Shown here: one piece after another, positions 43,938-50,380 of the stretch
Numbering within the stretch: position 1 is the stretch's first letter
How the letters are laid out: each line of letters opens with the position of its first letter
NCBI GenBank assembly: GCA_019113915.1
Contig: DXGM01000003.1
Span: 186,001 to 250,000 of the forward strand
DNA length: 64,000 nt
DNA from: Candidatus Gordonibacter avicola
GTDB taxonomy: Bacteria; Actinomycetota; Coriobacteriia; Coriobacteriales; Eggerthellaceae
Direction of reading: 5' to 3'
Made by a program: the position numbers and the translations under genes
The notes under the pieces: generated by a model
Told to the model about the DNA's origin: nothing
Seen by the model: the letters and a program-made list of their open reading frames with translations, nothing else
The model's database searches: none

Positions 43938-44251
43938 CGCGACCATCCTTCCACAACGCGTTCCCCGTTTTCCAGAAGCTCGCGCAAGCGGGCGAGCTCG
44001 GCCTCCACAACGCTGCGACCTGCGGCGGTGATGCGGTACTCGCGCTTGCGCCCGCCGCCTGATGCGGGCACTTCCTCGATCCAGCCCTTGTCCACCAGCG
44101 TGCCGAGCGCGCCGTATAGCGTGCCCGCCGCCAAGCGCACGCGGCCGTTGCTGAGTGCCTCGGCGTTTTGCATGATGCCGTAGCCGTGCAGTGGCTCGCC
44201 GAGCGAAAGCAGGATGTAGAACACCGCCTCCGTAAGCGCAATAGGCTCCAT
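43934..44251 (-). CDS. PadR-family transcriptional regulator
   Basis: 105 residues. The winged helix has EAVFYILLSLGEPLHGYGIM, LAAGTLYGALGTLVDKGWI and the wing GGGRKREYRITAAG, all typical of PadR s2 regulators. GGGGAG precedes ATG 44251. It is coupled to the DUF2812 gene. Its promoter carries a perfect palindrome of the ATAT type that PadR proteins bind, so autoregulation is likely. Confidence 0.92.
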   Translation of the reverse strand: MEPIALTEAVFYILLSLGEPLHGYGIMQNAEALSNGRVRLAAGTLYGALGTLVDKGWIEEVPASGGGRKREYRITAAGRSVVEAELARLRELLENGERVVEGWSR

Positions 44252-44294
44252 GGCGCTCCCCTTTCTTTTGTATCTTCATCCGTTATATCGTGTG

Positions 44295-44331
44295 CCGATA
44301 TATTTATATCGGAAGCCGATATACTTGTCAA
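44295..44331 (-). promoter_or_regulatory. padR promoter with palindromic operator
   Basis: Minus strand TTGACA (44326-44331), a 17-bp spacer, then TATAAA (44303-44308): a near-consensus promoter. An 18-bp perfect palindrome CCGATATA-TT-TATATCGG (44295-44312) covers the -10. Further GCCGATAT half-sites flank it. The segment is AT-rich against a GC-rich background. Confidence 0.75.
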
Positions 44332-44394
44332 GGAGCTGTGCCTGATATGATGGAATCTATATCCGAGCGAAGTTACACGAAGGGGAATCCGAGC

Positions 44395-44436
44395 ATGGAA
44401 GAGATTATTGCTTTTATCATGTCGGTGGAGGAATAG
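44395..44436 (+). CDS. Possible 13-residue peptide
   Basis: ATG 44395 has GAAGGGGAA upstream and opens 13 codons (MEEIIAFIMSVEE) before TAG. TATGAT at about 44352-44357 could be its -10. It may be a leader peptide, a gene remnant or chance. It sits between padR and the methyltransferase with no partner downstream on its strand. Confidence 0.25.
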   Translation: MEEIIAFIMSVEE

Positions 44437-44451
44437 GCTGCGAGCCTTGCG

Positions 44452-45300
44452 TTAAGCCTGGTTATGGGCTTGCGCTACGACGGCGAGGGTTTGACTGTCG
44501 CTTGAGGCAGAGGCTCCGGCCACGTCGCCAGCGAAGACGAGAGTATCGAAGCCAGCCGCAGCAAGTTCCGCGCTAAGCATCTCAGGCGTGAAGTAGGTGT
44601 TCCAAAGGTGATAGGCAGATGCGCCGTCGCAGTCGGCTACCACGATCTGTTCAAGCGTGGCCACATCCTCATACTTGAGGCGGTGCTGCATCTCGAGGTA
44701 GGGGCCTGGGCGCCAGAAGCCACCGTGCGGGTGATCCTCCCAGATGCGGCCTTCCTCGAACGCATCGAAGGCGCGCCGCGAGAACACGTCGAGTACGAGC
44801 AGGCCACCCGGACGCAGGTGCGCGCGGGCGCGGTCGAGCAGCGTGCGACGATCCGCGGCGGACAACGCGCCGTAATCGCAGTAGATCATGATGGCAACGT
44901 CGAACTGCTGCCCCAGGTCAAGCGCAAGGTAGTTTTCGCAGCAATAGTCGATGGCAAGCCCCTGCTGCTCGGCGGCGTCGCGCGCGTGGGCAATCGAGCG
45001 GCGCGAGAAGTCCACGCCGGTCACACGGTAGCCCGCACGCGCAAGGCGCTCGGCGTAGAGGCCGGGGCCGCAGCCCAGGTCGACCAGGCGCTGATACTCG
45101 GCGACGGGTGCCACGCGCGCAATCCACGCAACGGAGCGGTCGATGAACGTGTGATTCCTGCTGGCTCCCTCGAAGTTGGGGTCGAGATGCGCGGCCAGCA
45201 TCTGCGCCGAGATGTGCTCGTCGTCCCAGAACGGCTCATCCGTGAATTCGTAGAGCGCGGGCGGTTCGAGCAGAGAGAGCAGCGTGTCGCAGGAGATCAT
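44452..45300 (-). CDS. Class I SAM-dependent methyltransferase
   Basis: 282 residues. Motif I is LVDLGCGPGLYAERLA, followed by VTGVDFSRRSI and a motif IV-like DVAIMIYCDYG. The N-terminal ~50 residues (EPFWDDEHISAQMLAAHLDP) and the C-terminal HLWNTYFTPEMLSAELAAAGF are typical of small-molecule type methyltransferases with a cap. The substrate cannot be read from sequence. It is divergent from an XRE regulator, and a 17-bp inverted repeat lies between them. Confidence 0.82.
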   Translation of the reverse strand: MISCDTLLSLLEPPALYEFTDEPFWDDEHISAQMLAAHLDPNFEGASRNHTFIDRSVAWIARVAPVAEYQRLVDLGCGPGLYAERLARAGYRVTGVDFSRRSIAHARDAAEQQGLAIDYCCENYLALDLGQQFDVAIMIYCDYGALSAADRRTLLDRARAHLRPGGLLVLDVFSRRAFDAFEEGRIWEDHPHGGFWRPGPYLEMQHRLKYEDVATLEQIVVADCDGASAYHLWNTYFTPEMLSAELAAAGFDTLVFAGDVAGASASSDSQTLAVVAQAHNQA

Positions 45301-45346
45301 GGGCTATCCTTCGATCATAAGGGGTACTTCGCTGTGACATTCTACC

Positions 45347-45391
45347 ATTCGCCCTCAAAATGCCACGGAGCGTAGCATTTTAGAGGCGAAT
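45347..45391. repeat. Inverted repeat in the methyltransferase/XRE divergent promoter
   Basis: Two 17-nt arms (45347-45363 and 45375-45391) with ATTCGCC and GGCGAAT ends and AAAATGC/GCATTTT inner parts differ at two positions. On the minus strand TGG-TAGAAT next to it resembles an extended -10 for the methyltransferase. It is a candidate operator for the adjacent XRE protein. Confidence 0.5.
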
Positions 45392-45466
45392 GCTATGCTC
45401 GGTTGCTTGCGTCGGCGAGCGCGCGTTGCCATGATGGGGCGGTCGAAACGAACAAAGGAGGCCATT

Positions 45467-46366
45467 ATGTTGGCGGAGAATATCAAAGGACGGCGCGTGC
45501 AGGCAGGTCTCTCACAGGAGCAGCTGGCCGAGCAGCTGCAGGTATCGCGACAGGCGGTGACGAAGTGGGAAACGGGCGCGGGCATTCCGGACATTGAGAA
45601 CTTGCGGGCCATCGCGGTGCTGTTCGGCATCACGCTTGATGAGTTGCTGGGCGACGTGAGCGAGGACGCGGCGGCACGCGGACATTTGCATGAGAGTGTG
45701 ACCGAATACGACATCGACGGCGAGAAACGCTTCGACATCACCTTCGCGGGTGCCGCCTCCGTGGTGGTCGAAGGCTGCGACAGCGAGAAAGTGCGCGTTG
45801 AGCTGGCCTCCGACACCATCCCCGACGTGCAACGCGTCTGCAAGGTGAAGATAGACGACATCCGCAAGCGCATCGACATCGACGTGAAGCGACTTGAAGG
45901 ACTGTCGGAGACGAAGGCGAAGGAGGGGCTGCGTCTGACCGTACGCCTCCCCCAGCGCTACGTAGACGAGGTTGAGCTTGCTGGCAATGCGGTGTCACTT
46001 GCTGTGCGTCACCTCGCGGCCGAGCGCTTCGAGTTCTCGGGCAGGCTGAGCGCGGTGGAGCTGGACGACGTGTCTGGACACGTCGAGTTGAACTGCAACG
46101 ATGATCTGGACATTCGTTGTGTCGCGCTCGATGGCCGCTTGGACGTGAACCAGCTTTCTGCCACCTCGAAACTACGCATTGCCGAAGGCACGCCCTTCGA
46201 GAGCATCGTGCGCGGCATCGGCAACCACATTCTGTACCAGCGCGCGGGCGCGCCCTGCGACGACTTCTCACTCCACGGCGACGAGGCAACCGCGTGCACC
46301 ACGGTCATTGAACTGAACGGCATGCGAAGCGAACTCACCATCAGCGTCGACGCACCAGGCGCGTGA
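45467..46366 (+). CDS. XRE regulator fused to a DUF4097-like beta-repeat domain
   Basis: 299 residues from ATG 45467 (AAAGGAGG upstream). The HTH_3 spans about 5-60 (IKGRRVQAGLSQEQLA, VSRQAVTKWETGAGIPDI). The remaining ~230 residues are a repetitive beta-rich region (VVVEGCDSEKVRVELASD, RLSAVELDDVSGHVELNC) like the DUF4097 putative-adhesin fold. There is no signal peptide or transmembrane helix, so the beta domain stays in the cytoplasm as a likely sensor. The stop overlaps the CPBP gene start. Confidence 0.8.
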   Translation: MLAENIKGRRVQAGLSQEQLAEQLQVSRQAVTKWETGAGIPDIENLRAIAVLFGITLDELLGDVSEDAAARGHLHESVTEYDIDGEKRFDITFAGAASVVVEGCDSEKVRVELASDTIPDVQRVCKVKIDDIRKRIDIDVKRLEGLSETKAKEGLRLTVRLPQRYVDEVELAGNAVSLAVRHLAAERFEFSGRLSAVELDDVSGHVELNCNDDLDIRCVALDGRLDVNQLSATSKLRIAEGTPFESIVRGIGNHILYQRAGAPCDDFSLHGDEATACTTVIELNGMRSELTISVDAPGA

Positions 46367-47379
46367 GCTTCGTGATAGCCATGACCCCCACTGCTTCCAA
46401 GACCTCCGCTGCCCCTTACCGCTACCGACCCTTCCGCTACTACATCCTTGTGTTCGCCCTCACCTGGGCGTTCTGGATAGCTGCTATCTTCGCGAACACA
46501 AGCACAGATACAATGGCGGAGGGCTCCGATGGCGGCGCGGGTCTGTCGCTCACGCTTATGTTTCTTGGCCTGTGCGTGCCGGCTGTCACGTCAATCATCT
46601 TCGTGCTGGCCTCTAAAAGCCCAGAACTCAAGCGTGACCTGAAACGTAAGATCATCGGATTCCACCGCATCAAACCCCTCGTCATTATGCAGGCCATTGC
46701 ACTGTTCGGCGGGATTATCGCAGTTTCTATTCTTGCATCGACGCTGATAGGGCAGCCGCTTTCGCAGTTTTCATTCACGGAAGGGTTCTCGTTTTCTATC
46801 GCGGGAACCTCGGCGCTGCTGACCATTCTCGTTGCGTCGGTGATTGAGGAAGTGGGTTGGCGCGGCTACGGCGAGGATGCCATCGCGCAGTACCATCCAT
46901 GGTTTCGTGAGTCGCTCATCTTCGGCGTCGTGTGGGCGTGCTGGCATCTGCCGCTGTTCTTCATCCCCGGTACCTATCATGCAGGACTGCTCGACCTCGG
47001 GTACGGCTACGCACTGAACTTCCTTGTCAGCGTCGTGCCGCTGGGGTTTCTCACCACCTGGGTCTACACGAAGAATAACCGCAGCATGCTTGCGTGCATC
47101 GTGTTTCACCTGTTCGTGAACTTCTTTCAGGAGAAGATCGCGCTCACCCCGGAGACGAAATGTATTGAGACGGTAGTGATTACCGTGGCGGCGGTGCTCG
47201 TAGTACTGGCGAACCGCGACCTGTTCTTCGAAACGCGCCATGTGGGCAGACTACTTGCGTACCGTACGGGCGAGGCAAGGGCGGAAGCGGAATCGTTCCT
47301 TGCATGCGACGTGCCGATGAGGCACCATAGGGACAGGCCGCAATCGGAGGAGCCCCATGGAGAAACTGCCACCCCTTGA
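46363..47379 (+). CDS. CPBP-family intramembrane metalloprotease
   Basis: 338 residues from GTG 46363 (GTGA overlap with the regulator); ATG 46381 is an alternative. About seven to eight transmembrane helices are present. The Abi/CPBP motifs are intact: EEVGWRG with Glu162, Glu163 and Arg167, VWACWHLPLF with His195, and VFHLFVNF with His250 and Asn254. The family includes CAAX proteases and bacteriocin self-immunity proteins. Its C-terminal ~35 residues are hydrophilic and overlap the next gene by 23 bp. Function is likely linked to the XRE sensor. Confidence 0.85.
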   Translation: MSFVIAMTPTASKTSAAPYRYRPFRYYILVFALTWAFWIAAIFANTSTDTMAEGSDGGAGLSLTLMFLGLCVPAVTSIIFVLASKSPELKRDLKRKIIGFHRIKPLVIMQAIALFGGIIAVSILASTLIGQPLSQFSFTEGFSFSIAGTSALLTILVASVIEEVGWRGYGEDAIAQYHPWFRESLIFGVVWACWHLPLFFIPGTYHAGLLDLGYGYALNFLVSVVPLGFLTTWVYTKNNRSMLACIVFHLFVNFFQEKIALTPETKCIETVVITVAAVLVVLANRDLFFETRHVGRLLAYRTGEARAEAESFLACDVPMRHHRDRPQSEEPHGETATP

Positions 47380-47824
47380 GAAAGTGTACGAAGCCTGGAG
47401 CGCGCTGGCTGACGGGCGCGTGAGCGTGTGCGCAGATGAGCGGCGCGCGACCGTCGCGTCGTCGAACGGGCAGAAGGAGTACACGGTTGCGTGGGACGCT
47501 GACGGGCATGTGTACTCATCGAATGACAACGCCACATACTGGCAGGGCTACGCAGGCTACCCTGTGCTCGCCGTGCTCATGGAGCAGGGGCAACTGCCGC
47601 TTGACCACGCGGCCGCCGAAGCGTTCACAGGCGTGAACTGGACCGAACTCAACGAACGCTTCAAGCGCAACTATGCTGCCGCCGTTGCGCACGTCACTAA
47701 TGAACGCGATCTCGACGCCACACAGCTCGACGCCTCGGCGCACGCCGTCATGGACGCGCTTGCCGCCCTCGATCTCACCATCAAGCGCGGCCCCACGCGC
47801 CCGCCAAAGTCGAAGAAGGCGTAA
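47357..47824 (+). CDS. Conserved-looking protein of unknown function
   Basis: 155 residues from ATG 47357 with GGAGGAG upstream, overlapping the protease gene. It contains YTVAWDADGHVYSSNDNATY, YPVLAVLMEQGQLPLD and WTELNERFKRNY, and ends in a Pro/Lys-rich tail. There are no transmembrane segments. I recognise no family. Overlap and spacing suggest it is the third gene of an XRE-CPBP unit. Confidence 0.65.
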   Translation: MEKLPPLEKVYEAWSALADGRVSVCADERRATVASSNGQKEYTVAWDADGHVYSSNDNATYWQGYAGYPVLAVLMEQGQLPLDHAAAEAFTGVNWTELNERFKRNYAAAVAHVTNERDLDATQLDASAHAVMDALAALDLTIKRGPTRPPKSKKA

Positions 47825-47872
47825 CAGCATCAACACTACGTTCGATGCACTCAAACAATGCTCTGAATCACT

Positions 47873-48002
47873 GTTTTCACCGCTGTGAAGCCCTGCACGG
47901 CGAAAACTTGCAAGAAGACTTTCTGCGACCTGGAAAAACGCCGAAACCCGCACCGCAAAAACCCACCGAACGACCGCCCAAAGACTTCACAGCGGTTGAA
48001 AC
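47873..48002 (+). repeat. Long-range inverted repeat / possible RNA switch before the peptidase-E-like gene
   Basis: Arms at 47873-47890 and 47985-48002 pair over 12 perfect bases (ACCGCTGTGAAG) plus flanking GTTT. Each arm can also fold on itself (TTCAC-CGCT-GTGAA; TTCA...TGAA). The ~95-nt interior is A- and C-rich. No gene is supported between 47825 and 48128. The two alternative folds are a typical feature of attenuators, but this is inference. Confidence 0.4.
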
Positions 48003-48128
48003 GGTGACTTTCCGAAGGCAATCGACGCATGCTCCTACCGCAAAGGCCGAACAGACGCCATGCGAAAGCCAATGCAGCGATCCCTCTATTCGAAAAGCGC
48101 ATTGCATTCAAGGAGGAGTTGTGCTGCA

Positions 48129-48191
48129 ATGAATCCCAGCTTCAACTCGTGTTTTACTTGCGGAGCCGCGCCTGAAAGGAGTGTGCCGTGA
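48129..48191 (+). CDS. Possible 20-residue CxxC leader peptide
   Basis: ATG 48129 opens MNPSFNSCFTCGAAPERSVP, with AAGGAGGAG upstream. The stop TGA overlaps the GTG start of the next gene, a translational-coupling arrangement. It could be a leader peptide or a remnant zinc ribbon. Too short for family assignment. Confidence 0.35.
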   Translation: MNPSFNSCFTCGAAPERSVP

Positions 48192-48802
48192 CCAAGTTGT
48201 TTCTGGTGTCGATGTTTCAGAACGTGGCGAAGCTACTGAGAACAGTTGAGCCGAATTTGCAGCACAAGACCGTGACCTACATCCCAACCGCCAGTAACGT
48301 CGAGAAGCTGGGCTTTTTTACCAAGATAGGCAAATGGCATCTGAAGCGCCTGGGGCTTGCCGTCGAGGAACTCGACATCTCAACCGCCTCGCCCGAGGTC
48401 ATCGCAAGCACGCTGACGAGCAACGACTTCATATTCGTTGCAGGCGGCAACACGTTCTATCTCCTGCAGGAGCTGAGAAAAACCGGAGCCGACAAAATCC
48501 TGGTCAACGAGGTGAGAAACGGCAAGCTTTACATCGGCGAGTCTGCCGGGGCGATTGTCACAGCGCCCAACATCGCGTACTCTGCCGACATGGACTGTCC
48601 TGAAAAGGCGCCCGACTTGAAAGACTGCGCCGGTTTGAGACTGGTGGACTTCTTCGTCGTGCCACATGACAAGAACTGGGAGATGGGAAAGGCCGCGCAG
48701 ACAATACGGGACACGTTCTCAGAAACCCTGGACTTGAGAGTGATCAGCGACAACCAAGCCATCGTGGTTAGCGGGGACGAGGTTAGGATTCTGGAGAGAT
48801 AA
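48188..48802 (+). CDS. Peptidase E-like (S51) / type 1 glutamine amidotransferase-like protein
   Basis: 204 residues from GTG 48188, with AAAGGAG six bases upstream. The S51 fold is shown by YIPTASNV, FVAGGNTFYLLQEL, the nucleophile Ser119 in GESAGA and VVPHDKNWEMG. Classical PepE cleaves Asp-X dipeptides; many relatives of this size are uncharacterised. An ATPase gene follows after 40 bp on the same strand. Confidence 0.85.
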   Translation: MTKLFLVSMFQNVAKLLRTVEPNLQHKTVTYIPTASNVEKLGFFTKIGKWHLKRLGLAVEELDISTASPEVIASTLTSNDFIFVAGGNTFYLLQELRKTGADKILVNEVRNGKLYIGESAGAIVTAPNIAYSADMDCPEKAPDLKDCAGLRLVDFFVVPHDKNWEMGKAAQTIRDTFSETLDLRVISDNQAIVVSGDEVRILER

Positions 48803-48842
48803 GCGTTCGCACTGCGCCGAGAACAAGCGGAGGGAGGACACC

Positions 48843-49568
48843 ATGCGCGACGATGTGTATGTGAACTCGGTTGCTATTGACTGGGAGTCGGTCACAAGCA
48901 GGGGCGAGTACCCCTTCGCTATTCCGGCCATCGCGAGCATCGACGTACTTGATCTTGGGCAGTCGGTCACCTTCTTCTGCGGGGAAAACGGCACGGGGAA
49001 ATCTACCCTGCTTGAGGCGCTGAGTGTAGCATACGGCCTCAACGCCGAGGGCGGGACGAAGAACCACCGCTTTTCCACGGTGGACGCACCGAGCGAATTG
49101 GCTGAGCACCTCGTGCTGATGAAGAGCATCTTCAAGCCAAGCGACAGCTTCCTTGTACGCTCCGACACTATGTTCAACCTCATCACGGAAATGGACCGCT
49201 TGGGTGACGGCGACCTCTACCGCGAAGGCCGCGCGCTGCACACACGGTCGCACGGCGAGGGCGTGCTTGCGCTCGTGTCGCAGCGGTTCCACGGACGCGG
49301 TTTCTATGTGCTTGACGAACCGGAGTCCGGCCTCTCGCAATGCGGCCAGGTGGCGCTGTTGGCGCAGATCATACGGCTGGCACGCGAAGGCGCGCAGTTC
49401 ATCGTTGCCACGCACTCGCCCATCTTGCTCACGGCACCGGGCGCGACCATCTACCAGTTCGACGACGAGGTGCGCAAAGTGACAGTTGAAGACACCATGG
49501 AATGGATCATGCTCCACCGCTTCCTTGAAAACCCCGCCCACGAACTGGCATTCTTTTTGGAAAAGTGA
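48843..49568 (+). CDS. AAA family ATPase (ABC/SMC-like head)
   Basis: 241 residues. Walker A is GENGTGKST at about 47-55, and the signature/Walker B region is FYVLDEPESGLSQCGQVALL. A D-loop-like segment and the H-loop IVATHSPILLTAPGA are also present. It resembles small stand-alone ATPases annotated as AAA_23/OLD-like or UUP-like, without a coiled coil or nuclease domain. GGAGGGAGG precedes ATG 48843. It converges with mazF. The partner, if any, may be the peptidase-E-like protein upstream. Confidence 0.82.
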   Translation: MRDDVYVNSVAIDWESVTSRGEYPFAIPAIASIDVLDLGQSVTFFCGENGTGKSTLLEALSVAYGLNAEGGTKNHRFSTVDAPSELAEHLVLMKSIFKPSDSFLVRSDTMFNLITEMDRLGDGDLYREGRALHTRSHGEGVLALVSQRFHGRGFYVLDEPESGLSQCGQVALLAQIIRLAREGAQFIVATHSPILLTAPGATIYQFDDEVRKVTVEDTMEWIMLHRFLENPAHELAFFLEK

Positions 49569-49607
49569 TCATTCGCAATGTCGAAAATCACAGCACTACC
49601 TACTGCA

Positions 49608-49943
49608 CTACCGCAACTCCAGCATGCCGCGGATGGTGCTGAGGATGGAGCGCATGGTGGCGTCGTCGGCGGTTCCTTTGAAGTGGCAGCCACGATGTGC
49701 GAGGTCGATGTTACGCAGTTGCTCGACGCAGGCGAAGCCAACAACTCCTTTCGACCCTGTTACGGGTATGTGCAGCGGGTAACCGTTATCTTTGCTGGTC
49801 ACCGGCACGACAGACACCATACTTGAACGGGAATTGAAGCCATAACCACTCACGATGACGGCCGGTCTCACCTTTGCCGGCTCATGCCCGACGGAGGGAC
49901 TAAAGTCAACTTCAACGATGTCTCCTTGCTCGTATGCACGCAT
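49608..49943 (-). CDS. mazF: MazF/PemK-type endoribonuclease toxin
   Basis: 111 residues. The family start YEQGDIVEVDFSPSVGHEPAKVRPAVIVS is intact. The catalytic Arg of KVRPAVIVS and the Thr/Ser of VVPVTSKD are present, as is the QLRNIDLAHRG stretch. MazF cuts single-stranded RNA at short motifs. The ATG overlaps the antitoxin stop (TAATG), the usual tight coupling. Confidence 0.93.
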   Translation of the reverse strand: MRAYEQGDIVEVDFSPSVGHEPAKVRPAVIVSGYGFNSRSSMVSVVPVTSKDNGYPLHIPVTGSKGVVGFACVEQLRNIDLAHRGCHFKGTADDATMRSILSTIRGMLELR

Positions 49944-50242
49944 TAGTCGATCACCTCGCCACCGACGTCTTTGCCCCAGTCGGGCTCGGTGGGCCGATAA
50001 TCGCCCTCGTACTCGGCAAACAGTTCATCCATTGAACGATAGGACACGTCACGCACCATTCGGTGAGACTGTTCCTCGGGGCGAATAAGGATGAAGGAAC
50101 CGCGCTCATCATGGCCAACAAGCATATTGAGCATCGACCCTACATCCACCCCCAAGCGCTCACACACCTCACGAGGCACACGAACCGCACGCGAAGTCCC
50201 CCACGAGCAAAGCCGCGTCAGTTTCTTTATCACTTCAGGCAT
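49943..50242 (-). CDS. mazE: MazE-type antitoxin (AbrB-like)
   Basis: 99 residues from ATG 50242, preceded by AGGAGGTG. The N-terminal AbrB/SpoVT-type fold is VIKKLTRLCSWGTSRAVRVPREVCERLGV. The acidic, flexible C-terminus (FAEYEGDYRPTEPDWG) would wrap around MazF. It neutralises the toxin and represses the operon. The promoter carries two AGATATCT palindromes. Confidence 0.88.
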   Translation of the reverse strand: MPEVIKKLTRLCSWGTSRAVRVPREVCERLGVDVGSMLNMLVGHDERGSFILIRPEEQSHRMVRDVSYRSMDELFAEYEGDYRPTEPDWGKDVGGEVID

Positions 50243-50255
50243 GGTGTCACCTCCT

Positions 50256-50300
50256 AGATATCTCAATAGATATCTTAATGCGGAAAGCAACAAAAAGCAA
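50256..50300 (-). promoter_or_regulatory. mazEF promoter and operator
   Basis: Minus strand TTGCTT (50295-50300), a 17-bp spacer, then TAAGAT (50272-50277). Two self-palindromic AGATATCT boxes (50256-50263 and 50268-50275) overlap the -10 and start site, a fit for MazE/MazEF autorepression. Confidence 0.65.
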
Positions 50301-50369
50301 GAGAACTCGCAGGTTGGTGGTGGGTTGGGGCGAAAGTTTGCCCTTAACCTACGGGTGACCTGCGAGTTC
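50286..50369 (-). terminator. Long hairpin after carB
   Basis: GAACTCGCAGG and CCTGCGAGTTC (50303-50313 and 50359-50369) pair around 45 nt that can fold further (GGTT/AACC, GGC/GCC). The minus strand then reads TCTTGCTTTTTGTTG. It ends carB transcription and overlaps the mazE -35. Confidence 0.6.
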
Positions 50370-50380
50370 TTGAGGTTAGG

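Noticed and set aside
43938..44279. Upstream in-frame extension of the DUF2812 gene across padR
   Set aside because: PadR occupies this region in another frame with a clear domain and operator; ATG 43937 has its own ribosome site.
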